Source of the DNA: Ariolimax columbianus | Taxonomy: Eukaryota; Mollusca; Gastropoda; Stylommatophora; Arionidae | Assembly: GCA_036924085.1 (NCBI GenBank) | Contig: JAVGWX010000011.1 | Location: 32,238,386 to 32,302,385 of the forward strand | Direction of reading: 5' to 3' | Length of the DNA: 64,000 nucleotides | Part shown: positions 42,966 to 54,366 of the stretch, piece by piece | How positions within the stretch are numbered: position 1 is the first letter of the stretch | How the letters are laid out: every line of letters starts with the position of its first letter | Translations under genes and position numbers: made by a program | The notes under the pieces: model-generated | Told to the model about the DNA's origin: nothing | Database searches by the model: none | Seen by the model: only the letters and a program-made list of their open reading frames with translations

Positions 42966-45900
42966 CTAACAAAACAGTGCAACGTAAATCGCAGCATGAT
43001 GACAGTACAACCGATTAGAAAAACGCATGGCGCTCATCCTGCGGAGTCCCGCCAGGCAGCGATAGTGCCGGGCCTCATGCCTCGAAGGGGCCCACCCTTG
43101 ACTACTGGTGGTCACCCACCCATGTGTTGTGGAGTCAAGGCACATGGCTATGGGGCAACTTCTATTGATCAAAACCTCAAGACCCTCAAAATACTACAGT
43201 GGAATGCGGAGGGAGTCATTAACCAAAAACTTTCCCTAACACATCATCTGCATGAAGGTAAGATTGACGTGGCATGTATCCAGGAAACGCACCTCAACAA
43301 TAATCATAAATTCTCAATCAGATAGAGAAGGCCACAAAGGAGGGGTCCTGATACTGACCAGAAACTGCATACCGAGTAGCGCGGTATCTGTCAATCACAC
43401 CGGACAAGCAGAAATTGTAGGAGTTAACATAATGGCTCAAGAGACGAAGCTCCGCATTTTCAATCTGTACGGACCACCAAATAGAGACCTATCGCTCTCG
43501 AGTATGGAGGTCAGAGACTCCAACTGCATAGTAGTTGGAGATTTCAACAGCCACTCGGCGAGACGGGGATACTCTGACACAGACAGCAGAGGTGACGAAG
43601 TGGAAGATTTGGGAGATAGATGCAAATCTCTCCCTAATCAATAGGCCGGATGATAGCCCTAGCTTCTATTCAAGAACATGGCATACCACCTCCACTCCAG
43701 ATTTGGCCTTCTCCACACAGGACATACACCATAAAATAGACCGCCAGGTGCTAAACCAACTGGCAAGTAGCGACCACAGGCCGATCAGGCTAACCATTGA
43801 CATGGAAGTAGGCCCACAGGAAACAAAACCGCTCCCACGTTGGAATTACAAACGAGCCGACTGGGACAGATTTGCAATCCTGACAGATGGGCTGTGTGAA
43901 ACCATCAACACACGAAACACCAAAATGAAGCCTATGGTGGAGATCCTAAGCAAGGCAATAATGCAAGCCACCACTGAAACCATCCCAAGAGGAGCTAGGA
44001 AAAACTATAAGCCCTACTGGAATGATGAGTTGCAGAAAGTGGAAGATGCAGGAACAATTGCTAGGAACATGGCAGAGCGAGAAAAATCCATGGAGGCAAA
44101 CATCGCCCTCAAAGCCGCCACGGCGAAGTACAAACACACTCTCAAGCAAACAGCAAGAGAAAGCTGGAAAAATAAAACGGAAAGTCTAAACCTGGACAAA
44201 GACGGGAACAAGCTATGGAAGCTTGTCAAATAAACAAATTACTATCAAGCAGGGCGAGAACTTGATCACAGGTAAGAAAGCCGCAAACGCCTTTGTCGAT
44301 CACTTTGCCAGAGCAAACCACATCGAGGTCCCTGCAGATAAGCAGACATTAGCGAAGAGCTAAAGGGACACGAAAACATGAATACGGCTCCTGAAGAGCA
44401 CATGATGGCCAAACTAACAATGCGCGAAATGGAAGAGGCTATGAGAACACTAAAGAAAAGGAAATCTCCCGGAAAAGGCGGGATAACAAACGAAATGCTG
44501 ATGGGGCTGGGCCAAACCGCGAAGAAGAAACTGCTATCGGTCCTGAACCAAAGCTGGAAAAGGGGAATTGTACCACAGGCATGGAAAGATGCAATACTGG
44601 TACCAGTACCAAAAACAGGAAAGGACAAAACAGATCCAAATGGATACAGGCCCATAAGCCTACTGAGCTGTGTCGGCAAGCTGATGGAACGGATGATAAA
44701 CACCAGACTGATGTGGCATCTGGAACAAAAACGAATACTAATTCCACAGCAAGCCGGCTTTAGACAGCACAGATCCACTGAGGACCAGGTCATTCTCATA
44801 GCCCAGAAGATAGAAGATGCCTACCAGGCACAGAAACACACAGTAGCTGTTTGGGTGGATCTGGAAAAAGAATTTGACAAAGTCTGGAAAAATGGACTTA
44901 GAGTCAAGCTAAGAAGAAGTGATGTTTGTGGAAAGATGTACAAGTGGATCAACCACTACCTCAAACAAAGAACGGCCAGAGTCCAAGTACAAGGGCAGAT
45001 GAGCAAAAAGGTGACACTCGAGCAGGGAGTACCCCAAGGGGGAGTACTGTCACCCACACTCTTCCTGGTATATATAAACGATATTACAGAGAATATACCA
45101 AGAAGAGTCCATAGCTCAATGTTTGCAGACGATCTGGCTATGTGGACCTCTGAAAAGAATCTCACCATAGCAAGAAATCGGATGCAGACGGCCTTAACAT
45201 CGCTGGAAGAGTGGGCGAACTCATGGCTGGTCAAAATAAACGAGGAGAAAACCACATGCACAATATTCTCGCTTTCATTAAAACCCCAAAGTACCAAATT
45301 AAGTCTAAATGGCAAATTCCTACAGCCAAACGACAAATTAACCTATCTGGGAGTCACATTTGATCAGCGCATGACATGGGAAAGTCAGATTGAGAGAAAC
45401 CGAATGAAAGCCAGAGAAAGAATGGCAATCATGAGGAAACTTGCTGGCACAAGCTGGGGAGCAGACGAAGGCATACTAAAGAAACTGTACACTGGAAGAG
45501 TGAGACCAGTTCTCGAGTATGGCATTGCGGCATGGACAACAGCAGGCGAACTTCGATAAAGTTAACAAACTTCAAAACCAAGCCATGAGAATTATAACAG
45601 GTGGCATGAAGTCAACGCCAATTGTAGAACTTGAAAAGATTATAAAACTGCAATCCATGACCGATAGAAGAGACTGCAGAGCCCAGCTGCAGTCAGAGAA
45701 ACTCCGAAGACTGACCGACCATCCAATGCACCAGAGACTAAACAATTTGGGAAATGGGAAACTAAAGCGGAGAAACTTTGCAGAAATAGCCAAGGCAAAA
45801 ATGCACGAAGATCCCATAAACGCACTAACAACACCAAAACCCATCACTACTGTACGAAAACCTACCTGGAGGCAGGATATATTTCCAGAGGTGGTAGAAA

Positions 45901-46008
45901 ATATACCAGGTATTGCAAACAAAAACTGCCAGACTGAAAAAGAAAGGAGAGATACTACCCTAAGCTTCATAACGAAAAGCAACCCAAGCATGGACTGGAC
46001 CCATGCAA
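42966..46008 (+). mobile_element. LINE-A copy with leader, EN and RT; 3'-truncated
   Basis: The most complete LINE-A copy at the 5' side. Endonuclease: 'LKILQWNAEGVINQKLSLTH', 'IDVACIQETHLNNNHKFSIR', 'GVLILTRNCIPSSA', 'IVVGDFNSHSARRGYSD' (conserved GDFN) and 'LNQLASSDHRPIRLTID' (conserved SDH). The linker follows. RT lies in one frame at 44378-45559 with 'PNGYRPISLLSCVGKLMERM', 'VDLEKEFDKVW' (KAFD changed to KEFD), 'PQGGVLSPTLF' and 'FADDLAMW'. A short deletion near 45545 shifts the frame. Coding ends at 'MDWTHA', the first residues of RNase H, where LINE-G begins. Confidence 0.9.
44378..45559 (+). CDS. LINE-A reverse transcriptase, long open frame
   Basis: About 393 codons, open from the end of the EN-RT linker ('MREMEEAMRTLKKRKSPGKG') through the RT palm (QQAGFRQHRSTEDQ, VDLEKEFD, PQGGVLSP, FADDLAMW) to 'VRPVLEYGIAAWTTA'. 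It is nearly identical to the 2.5-4.6 kb copy where they overlap. The catalytic aspartates of block A and FADD are kept, but Ala of KAFD is Glu. The frame is lost by a small deletion at about 45545 and RNase H is gone, so it is not functional. Confidence 0.8.
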   Translation: MNTAPEEHMMAKLTMREMEEAMRTLKKRKSPGKGGITNEMLMGLGQTAKKKLLSVLNQSWKRGIVPQAWKDAILVPVPKTGKDKTDPNGYRPISLLSCVGKLMERMINTRLMWHLEQKRILIPQQAGFRQHRSTEDQVILIAQKIEDAYQAQKHTVAVWVDLEKEFDKVWKNGLRVKLRRSDVCGKMYKWINHYLKQRTARVQVQGQMSKKVTLEQGVPQGGVLSPTLFLVYINDITENIPRRVHSSMFADDLAMWTSEKNLTIARNRMQTALTSLEEWANSWLVKINEEKTTCTIFSLSLKPQSTKLSLNGKFLQPNDKLTYLGVTFDQRMTWESQIERNRMKARERMAIMRKLAGTSWGADEGILKKLYTGRVRPVLEYGIAAWTTAGELR

Positions 46009-47140
46009 TGGCGTCAAGAAGGGCTGTGCACGAGCCATAACACTCTTTAGCAAAATGTTTGCTTCCATGCTCAACGTTAGCTATCAGGGTTGTAACCAAA
46101 ACAGAGTGGAAATAAAATACACGATTGACGGAAAACTCTTCAATCTCAGGCGGCTGCAAGCACACAGCAAGGTAAAGGACACACCCATCTCAAACTTGCT
46201 TTTTTCTAATGAATGTTCCCTTGCTGCCAGCACCGAAAGAGACAGGCAGACATAAGTGGACAAGTTCTTTACAGCCTGTGACATGTTCGGCTTTACAATT
46301 AATTTAAAAACCCGAGGTTATGTTTCAGCCTGTCCCGAGTGATGCATATCGCCACCCAGATATCAGAGTCAAGAACCAGCTCCTCCAGTCAGCAGACAGC
46401 TTCAATTACCTTGGCAGCACTCTTTCCAGTGAAACTACTTTTGACTGCGAGTTTAGTAACAGAATATCCAAGGCCATTGCTGCCTTTGGGAGGCTGCGCA
46501 ATAGTGTCTGGAATCAGAGGGGTCATAGACGTGATATAAAACTCAAAGTCTACCGAGCTGTAGTGCTCCCACCCTTCTGTATGCCAGTTAGACGTGGCCT
46601 GTGTACAGCAGGCATGCTAGGAAAATAAACCCCTTCTATACTAGGTGCCTCCGTAGATTGTTCAAAATAAAGTGGCAGGATAGGGTACCAGACACTGAGA
46701 TCCTCATAAAGGCAAAAACGCCGAGCATCATCCACACACTGTTGCAGATCAGGTGGGCCGGCCACATCGTGCGCATCCCAAAACAACGGATGAATGGTGA
46801 GCTGAAAATGGCCTGCGCCAAGACGGTGGCCAAAAGAAGAGTTTCAAAGACTCCCTCAAAGTATCTCTGACACGCTTCAGCATCGATGCAAGCGCATGGG
46901 AATGTCTCGCACAGAACCGCAAGGTATGGCGTAGAACTACCTTCATTGGTACCTCCATTGCTGAGGAGCACAGGATCTCCGAAGCACAGTAAAAACGCAC
47001 TTTGCGTCAAGACAAAACAACTGACACTCACATGTTCAATTCTGACATTAAATGCTACGTACGTGGAAGGATTTTCTGTGCCAGAATCGGCCACCTCCGA
47101 ACTCACTTGTGAGGTGCAGCACAACATGTCTGACTGCTGT
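46009..47140 (+). mobile_element. LINE-G RT fragment
   Basis: The opening 'GVKKGCARAITLFSKMFASM' matches the GVKQGC RT block. Next come 'LFNLRRLQAHSKV', a degenerate YADD block ('LLFSNECSLAA'), 'DKFFTACDMFGFTINLKTRG', 'SADSFNYLGSTLSSETTFDC', 'KLKVYRAVVLP', '[20 protein letters not shown]' and '[20 protein letters not shown]'. This is the same superfamily as LINE-D but a different subfamily. YADD is destroyed. It starts at a sharp junction with LINE-A. Confidence 0.75.
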
Positions 47141-47264
47141 TGTCATTGTTGCTTGCGATGGACAGCTATTCTTATTATTCTTACCATCACACAAATATTA
47201 AGGAACGAAACGAAATTCTACTGGAGAATCATAAAATACATTGAGTAAAGAATATAACAAATAA

Positions 47265-47530
47265 CGCCATCTTGCAAAATCTGAGTGTCGAAGAGAATTG
47301 GATTATAAACCACATTATGTCTCGTAAACTGAGATTTTTCGGCCACACCAAGCGCACTGACGGACTGAAGAAAGCAGTTATGGAGGACATTGATCTATGA
47401 AGACATCAACCAATGTGTTGATGGACACAACAAGACATCAAGAAAACCATAAACATGAACACAGGCCAGGCGAGTAGACTGACTACTGATGCGATTCGTA
47501 TCGAAGGGCTTTAATAAGAGCGACGTTCTT
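47265..47530 (+). pseudogene. RTE 3'-terminal fragment
   Basis: 'LSVEENWIINHIMSRKLRFF', 'GHTKRTDGLKKAVMEDID' and a downstream GAGCGACGTTCTTTATA end match the C-terminus and 3' end of the RTE family seen at 8.1-8.36 kb and 54.4-54.6 kb. The (TA)n that follows may stand in place of the usual (ATG)n tail. Confidence 0.65.
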
Positions 47531-47978
47531 TATATATATATATATATATACACATACCGCACGTCCACACCCAGCCACCCATGCACACAGGCACGCACAC
47601 ACACAAGCATGAATGCATGTGATACATACATAAATGCATATGATACATACATTACATACAGTACATACATTACATACATAACATACATAAAACACATAAC
47701 ATTCACACCATACACAACATACATAAAATACATAACAAACATAAAATACATAACATACACAACATACACAACATACATAACATACATAACATACACAACA
47801 TACATACTATACACAACATACATAATATACACAACATACATAATATACACAACATACATAAAATACACAACATATACAACATATACAACATATACAACAT
47901 TCACAACATTCACAAGATCCACAAGATTCACAATATACACACACACATATACACACACACATATATTCACACACACAT

Positions 47979-48011
<33 letters not shown>

Positions 48012-48298
48012 TACATATGCACACACACATATGCACACACACATATACACACGCATATACACACACATATACACACACACATACACACATATACACACAC
48101 ATATATACACACACAATATACACACACGCGCGCGAACGCACGCACATACACACACAACATACTCTACAGACAGGACCGACCGACCGACCGACAGACCAAC
48201 ACCGACCGACCGACCGACCGACAGACAGACAGACATACATACATACATACATACATACATACATACATACATACATACATACATACATTCATACATAA
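47531..48298. repeat. Compound simple-repeat block
   Basis: (TA)n at 47531-47551 passes into CATAACATACA/ATACACAACATACA variants (about 47650-47930), then interrupted (AC)n with ATATACACAC (47930-48150), (GACC)n/(CCGA)n (48174-48225) and (ACAT)n (48232-48292). About 770 bp in all. It gives long open frames of Thr/His/Tyr or Cys/Val/Tyr on both strands, which are meaningless. It ends only about 48 bases beyond the 3' splice-donor side of exon B. Confidence 0.95.
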
Positions 48299-48345
48299 GT
48301 TGTTAAATCATGAATTCTGCACATTTCTGATTCTATTGTTATTAC

Positions 48346-48532
48346 CTATTCTCTTCAACAGCGTCATTGGCAGACCTATTTTCGACATGCAGGGATAGAT
48401 AACTCTATCGAGTACTGGGATTATGAGTACAATTGACAAGTTTGTGAAGGTACTCAACATTGCAGCAGGTATTTTAATACTCCCGGCACGCACATCCATC
48501 CGTAAAGCCTGGATGAAAAAAGAGCTTTGAGT
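48346..48532 (-). CDS. SLC15A4-like: SLC15 (POT) peptide/histidine transporter, internal exon B
   Basis: This 187-nt exon (62 codons plus 1 base) has a polypyrimidine tract and acceptor TTTAAATTTTCAG, and a donor AATAG|GTAATA. It starts in phase 0, matching the end of exon A. Its last G plus the GT of exon C makes a glycine codon. It encodes 'TQSSFFIQALRMD' (end of a span, then loop), then 'IPAAMLSTFTNLSIVLIIPV' and 'LDRVIYPCMSKIGLPMTLLK', ending in RI. The pattern I-P-A/N, then LIIP, then D-(R/K), then YP, then G, then LLKRI is conserved in this position in POT family transporters. Downstream in the intron lies a simple-repeat block. Confidence 0.88.
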
Positions 48533-48689
48533 CTGAAAATTTAAAGAAAAAAAAATGAACACTGTAACATTTGAGAATATTTTATTATGTGCATAAATTT
48601 TTAAAAATTAATATTACTAGAATTGAAATTGTACGATATTGTTCGATATCTAGCAAACAGAATAGGTTGCATTCTACTTCTTCTTTTTC

Positions 48690-50110
48690 AAACACCCTTT
48701 CTGATTTAAACTTGGAAATATTTAAAGAAAGCAGTTGTTCGCCTCTTTAAATCTAAATACAGCTTATCCAGGAATTTCATCGGTGATGGATACATATGCT
48801 TTCTTTGTTCTTCATATGTTAGACACCTTTGTAGTTGATGCCCAGTAGTAATTTTGTCAGTGCCGCAGACACATTCATCTGTATGCCCTATTCTTAGTTT
48901 GTTGAACAGATGATAAAGGTCTTTTGTATTCTTTGCTAAATCTAAAGATTACAACCTGTTCACCTCTGTTGATTTGGCAATACGCATCATTCGATTGTAT
49001 TTACATCTTGTAGACCTATTGGCCTCTTAATACGTTATACCTATATCAGGGTGAGGTAGCTTTCCACATTCTTATGAAAGTCTGTCAGCCTCTTCACTGC
49101 AAAAACAAATTGCAATGATGTTGTAATCCAATATATCCCAACTCTTGAAACGGTGATACGGTTTATCACTCTAAGCTTCTTTAGGTCTTTATATTCCTAG
49201 CTCCCCAGTGTCGCAACCACTGACATAGCAAGTGTGGAGATGTCCTCATGCTGCAGGTAATGATTCGCATTGTTTGGTTCTGAAACGCTATTTATTTTGT
49301 CAAAGTTTGATCTAGTTGCAGTTGTCCATGTTGCTTTGTCATATTCTAGGACTGGTCTCACGCATCCAGTGTACACTGCTTTAATATACTTTCATCTGCA
49401 AGCCGACCGCCGCTCCTAAGTTGTTCCAGCAAGTTTTTATTTTAATGATTGGCATTCCAACCCTTGAACTTACTCGATTTCTCTCTATTTGGGTTTTTCA
49501 CGTCAGCCGTCGATCAAAGATAATAACTAAATAGTTCAGATTCCCATCAAGGTGCAGATTTGTCCCATTTAGCTTTAGTTTAGATATGAGCGGTTTGTTT
49601 GAAAGAGAAAATATTGAATTGGCCCACTTCTCCAATGCTATTAGAGCATGTTTCTGTTTCTGTTTCTGTTTCTATGAATCGACGTCACTGCAATCTGGGC
49701 ATACCCATAGGTGCTCAGTCTCTCTCATCAAATGGCGTAAGGTATGGATGCTGATGGTCCCTGTAGCTCGCTTGATGTACACTATCCTTCGCCGCCCTCT
49801 CATGCGTCCCACTTTGCTCGAATCTTGTTTAATCTCGAAACTTTGCAGTCTGTGGATTGCTGCTTCATCTATTGCGGTGTCCTCATCCAGCAGGAGGTCA
49901 TTGATTGATTTCAAAATGTCACTTCTATCCATCATGTGCCCATGATAGGAGCTTACATATTTTGATATTAGAGCAAACTTCATCCTAATGCTTGCCGTGG
50001 CGATGATTTCTTCTGAGATCCACAAGGTCAAATCTGCAAAAAACAGAGCTGTGCACACGTTTTCGAAAGTTCTTTGTTGAATGTATATTATATCATATAC
50101 AAAAAAGCTT
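48690..50110 (-). mobile_element. Old LINE-A-related copy (RT to C-terminus)
   Basis: The minus strand carries diverged equivalents of LINE-A. 'FADLTLWISEEIIATASIRM' (about 50045-49985, FADD reduced to FAD-L) is followed by the connector (SKLKLNGT, FDRRLT-like, NRSVPGLE..EYDKATWTTATRSNFDK) and the C-terminal region with CXC...H...C remnants near 48880. It is much more divergent than the other LINE-A copies and stop-ridden. It is split at 49649-49965 by a LINE-F fragment. Confidence 0.65.
49649..49965 (-). mobile_element. Short LINE-F 3' fragment with TSD
   Basis: This 317-bp insertion is flanked by TATTAGAGCA (49639-49648 and 49966-49975). It holds the last part of the LINE-F protein ('MDRSDILKSINDLLLDEDTA', 'AIHRLQSFEIKQDSS') and ends in a (AGAAAC)n tail next to 49649. 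It is a classic short 5'-truncated LINE insertion. Confidence 0.85.
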
Positions 50111-50154
50111 TTTGATTTAATTCGGTAGAACCACATTGTGTCTGGCGTTCACTG

Positions 50155-51145
50155 TTGGGACAAGATGTTGATCCTGGTTATATAATAATTATTTTCAACA
50201 GTTGTACGAATTGCATTACGATGTTTCGTCCTTTCCAACCTCCAATTATAGATTCAGTTCAGAAGGGGGTTCGCCAGAGGAATCCATTTTCACATAATCT
50301 TTCCCCAGTATTTTCTGAATCAGTCATCAGCCGTTGCAACTGGAACACCTTTGGCATTCACATTGACGGCAGACGCTTCAATCCCCTTCGATTTACCAAC
50401 GACATAGTGTTCAACACAGAGACAGCAGCAGAAGCCAACCAAATGACGTGGCTACTCGGTCGATGGCGAGGACAGGAAAACGGAACTGGAGATAAAGCGT
50501 TTCGCAATAGTTTCACCAATTGTTATCCAGTCTTCCATGGCAGGGTGCGATTAAAGGATGTCAATGAGTACGTCTATCTTGGGCGCCTCCTCAATATGGA
50601 AAATAACCTGGAGCCTGAACTGACAAGACACGCCGCGTACTAGGCAGCCTTCTCGTCCATTTACACAGTGGTTGAGAAGACCAAAACCTTTGCGCCTCTT
50701 AATTCAATTCAACTCTGCTCCCAATGGTGTGCAACGGTGCTGAGACACGGACACTAACAAAATCACTGAAGAAAAAATTGAGAGTGACCCAGGCCTTTCT
50801 TGAGAACCAACGTATGCAAAATCTCCACAATTCTGACATTCGACGATTGTCGTTGGCGAATGATGATTACTAATCTATGCAAACAGACAAAACAAGGATA
50901 AACAGGTCACATGTTGCGACGAACCGATGGTTGATGGAGTACGGCCACAGCAATCTGGTACCCTGAGATAAAAAGACAACGAATGGAAGACCACCAGTTC
51001 GTTGGTCAGACTCCCTTTCTGTACGCAACAACATCCGAGACGTCTTTAGATTTCTTTAACACACAGTGAACTTCCGTGGCACAAGAGCGTGTCCTTTGGA
51101 GACGAAGTTGGGACCCGCAGCTACGCTGATGTTTAGTCATCAACA
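50155..51145 (+). pseudogene. LINE RT fragment (family I), degenerate
   Basis: 'DSVQKGVRQRNPFSHNLSPV' (VRQG block altered to VRQR), 'GIHIDGRRFNPLRFTNDIVF' (RFADDIV reduced to RFTNDIV) and 'VNEYVYLGRLLNMENNLEPE' match the RT palm and connector of endonuclease/RT LINEs of the RTE type. The C-terminal region continues in broken frames to about 51145 ('KQTKQG-TGHMLRRTDG', 'VLWRRSWD'). Both catalytic motifs are destroyed. Confidence 0.65.
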
Positions 51146-51164
51146 TAAAGATCAAGATGAAGAG

Positions 51165-51965
51165 GAAGATTTATATAAGGAACAACGGGCATTTGTGATG
51201 TTATTTAAATATCCTAAAGTAATGCCTCCTATTTTATTATGATGTTTCACGACGTCAAAAGTAGATTTTGGCAGTATGGCAGTAAGGTTTGAGCTCAGAA
51301 ATCGGAGGATTACGACTATGAAACTGTCTACGGAGCTGGATATCAGATTCAATGCATTGAAAACGAAGGTGACAACTTTGTAATATCACAATGTTTGCAC
51401 CAGATGGGTCCCACAGATGCTCACAAAGAGACAGAAAAAACATCGGATGCAAGCTAGTCATATTCTTTTAAACAGTTATAAAGATGAAGCTGACGGTTTC
51501 CTGGATCACATCATCACTAGTAATGAGACGTGGGACCACTAGAACAATCCTCAGTCAAAGTGGCAGTCCGTGGAATGTCGACATTGGAATTCTCAATCGA
51601 GGAAAACGTTTAAGACGCAACTGTCCAACGGTAAAGTAATGTGCACTGTATTTTGGGATGGGAAAGGGGTAATCCTTCTTTATTTCCTGGAAATTGGAAA
51701 AACCATTAACTCTGACCGTTTATTGCGACACTGACTAAGCTGAAGGCTTCCATCTGTTCGGGCCAATGAAAGATGGCATGCATTGGTAACATTTTCATAG
51801 CAGCGACGCCGTCAAAAGCAGCTATGAAACAGTGTGTCAATTCTGCTGGTGCAGATTGTTACAAACGCTGTAAGTATGCTGTTGTTCATCGTTAGAGAAA
51901 ATGTAAAGTCAAGGGTGGTAACTATGTCGAAAAATTGCTATTAAAAACAAAAACATCGCTCTATC
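51165..51965 (+). pseudogene. mariner transposase remnant 2
   Basis: 'CTRWVPQMLTKRQKKHRMQA', 'ADGFLDHIITSNETWDH' (the first catalytic Asp of DETW is now Asn), 'QSKWQSVECRHWNSQSRKTF', 'GKVMCTVFWDGKGVILLYFL' and 'GKTINSDRLL' are unmistakable mariner blocks in order. GGTAACTATGTCGAAAAATT near 51917 is the C-terminal GGNYVEK. The part between is shifted and shortened, so it is inactive. Confidence 0.85.
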
Positions 51966-52077
51966 AAATGGTGCTATTGTGCTCTTTTTATTTATTATAT
52001 ATGTGTGTGTTGATATATATACACGTATATATATATATATATATATATCATCATCATGTAGCATGTCCTTGGTAGAA

Positions 52078-54366
52078 TACACAGGGAGACGTCATATTTG
52101 TAATTTACCTTTCACGTTATTGAAGGTTAGATCGTGCCGAAAATCATCCTCTCGTAGACCCTCTTACAAATCGGAAAAGTTAGGTACAAACCCCTAAACA
52201 TAAGGCATTTTTGTGGTTGGTTTTCAACTTCTTTAATACACACAAACTGCCGACTATCTAAAGAAAGTCAACCCTGTGAAGGAGAAATGGCAATCACAAC
52301 TTCTAAAACCTCATTTGTTCTTGGACAATCATACCCACGAAGCCTTCCTCCACGTTAACATCCCTGTTTAGCCGCAAGAGTTTACCAAAACTGTATCTGA
52401 GCCCTTATTGAGGGTGTGTGATAACAGTACAGGCTTCCTGGGTGAGCACAAGAACATGCGTAATGCATATACCAATTCATTGGACATCTGTGACCACACT
52501 CTACCTACACAGGGTGACATCATATTTGTCATTTACCTTTATGAGTAGTTGTAGGAGCAATTTCACTCGTCTTAGCTTTAATAATTGGAATACATTACAA
52601 ACTTCCTCTCAGGTCTTTCAAGGCCATATTTTTTAATGGAGCGACATCTTCAATCACACAGATAATACATATCATGAACCTCTTTCCAGTTCATTAACAA
52701 ACAAATTCAAAAATTAATTAATAAATAAAAATATTAAAATCTAATACTAATAATAAAAATTAAACGCTCATATTCGCCGATACATTTAATAAAAATGTTT
52801 AGATTAGAAATGTCGACTATTGAAGGGAGGAGTGACAGTCATCCATTCCAAAGACACTTTTCCGCTCCCTGTGCTCTACTACTCAGGAGATCATCATCAA
52901 CATTACCACCTATATTGAGCTACAAGAGTTCTTAACTGCATCTTGACCCTTGTCGAGGGTATATGATCACAGTTATGACGTCTTTTGGGATCACAAGAAT
53001 TTTGATCGTATATACAACTATCCTATTTTGGGAATGTATGAGCACACTCTCTTCCCTCCCTACAGAGGAAGACGATACTTTCACAACTCAGTATTAGCAA
53101 TACCCTTTCAACATTTTTCTAGAAAGCCTTAGAACTTCAACATCTGTTTCATATCTACCCTCGGGCCTTATAACATACTAGTCAACATATTGCAACCACA
53201 TAATACCAAGACCTTCACGCATATAAACTCCAGTATGTGGGGCTAAGCCCTTAAGCGCGTGGATAAGAATATGTAAAATACATAGCCTTGTCACAAAAAG
53301 ATTCATATAGATAAATGATAGGACACCGAGGTACAGTATCCGCGTCTATGGATCTATGTTCGGGGTACAGCAATATCTTGATAAGAACATTCTAATTTTT
53401 CTGCGTGTTTTCTTTTTATATTCCTCCATGAGATGACAGGAGCCGGCAGGAATCTCCGCCCAAACCTCTTAAAGCCGTCATTCCACCCTCCTCCTCCGCT
53501 GTCCACTAAACCCACACACACCCACCTCCAAATATCCAAGAAGACTGTCCTCCACCCATTCCACTCACAGTTATCTCCCGTGGGCACAATGTACAGTCCA
53601 ACAAATTCAAGTTTTCCTTCAAATATCAAAGGATCTCTTCCACCTGGAGCATTTATCAAAACAGAACTGCGCTGCCGTCACCAGAGAGAACGATGGACCC
53701 GAAGAAATACACCTAGCCGATCACGAGACGACAAGTCGATGAACCGCAAGCCAAGCCAAGAATCATTTATTTTCATTATCCGATACTTCATTTTAATTAC
53801 TTTTCTTTCTATATATTTTTGGCATCTTCATAATCATCCCATACCATAGTTCACCTTTATACATATCATCTCATTGCATCTTCACTATTTTTGCAACTAT
53901 ATGATGATGATTTGAAAAAGAAAAAAAAAGGTCCCTATCACTTTAAAAAAAAATAAATAAAAAAAAAAAATAAAAAAAAGCAACCGTGAGATGAGATACT
54001 TAAAATAAATATACACATTCCCCCTTTTTGGCACAACAATCACTGGAACCCGAACGTAAGACAGAACCTCCGAATCTTGACGAGAGTACCTTCAACTCGA
54101 AAAAAAAAAAAAAAAAAAAAAAAGAGGAAATCTGATTTGCCAACCACCAATCACTCACAGGAAGGATCAAGGAGAGAACCACCAAATGACATGAAAACAC
54201 TCCTGCAACACGGAAAACACTAGGTTAGGTACATACAGATACACACACGCATCCAAGCACTGGTTTATGCGTCCTGATATCGCCCAATGGACTACGGTCT
54301 GGGGTGGAAAATGGCGCGCCTCCGCCAGTAGAAACTAGTGAGGCAAACATCTAAGCAAAAAAAAAA
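52078..54366 (+). mobile_element. Poly(A)-ended retroposon, copy 2 (longer)
   Basis: It is flanked by GTCCTTGGTAGAA (52065-52077 and 54367-54379), a 13-bp TSD in RTE sequence. Its 3' 1.98 kb matches the 9839-11845 copy closely, including internal A-rich tracts (about 53930-53980 and 54100-54123). It extends about 300 bp further 5'. A phrase, ACACAGGG(A/T)GAC(G/A)TCATATTTGT, is repeated internally (52080 and 52508). The open frame at 53433-53849 (138 codons) is intact here. Confidence 0.85.
53433..53849 (+). CDS. Unrecognised 138-codon frame in the poly(A) retroposon
   Basis: A frame beginning 'MTGAGRNLRPNLLKPSFHPP' with a proline-rich middle, a basic stretch ('RCRHQRERWTRRNTPSRSRD') and a hydrophobic end ('FIFIIRYFILITFLSIYFWH'). 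The other copy of the retroposon keeps the same peptide text but is split by a frameshift. I recognise no family. Coding potential is doubtful, since no synonymous-change test could be made. Confidence 0.25.
   Translation: MTGAGRNLRPNLLKPSFHPPPPLSTKPTHTHLQISKKTVLHPFHSQLSPVGTMYSPTNSSFPSNIKGSLPPGAFIKTELRCRHQRERWTRRNTPSRSRDDKSMNRKPSQESFIFIIRYFILITFLSIYFWHLHNHPIP

Noticed and set aside
47807..48160. Cysteine-rich secreted peptide
   Set aside because: Cys-Val-Cys strings come from the ACAC/ATAC repeat read on the minus strand.
47489..48298. Long open frames of Thr/Tyr/His or Cys/Val/Tyr repeats on both strands
   Set aside because: Produced entirely by TACA/CATA/ACAC simple repeats. No start context, domain or composition typical of a gene.
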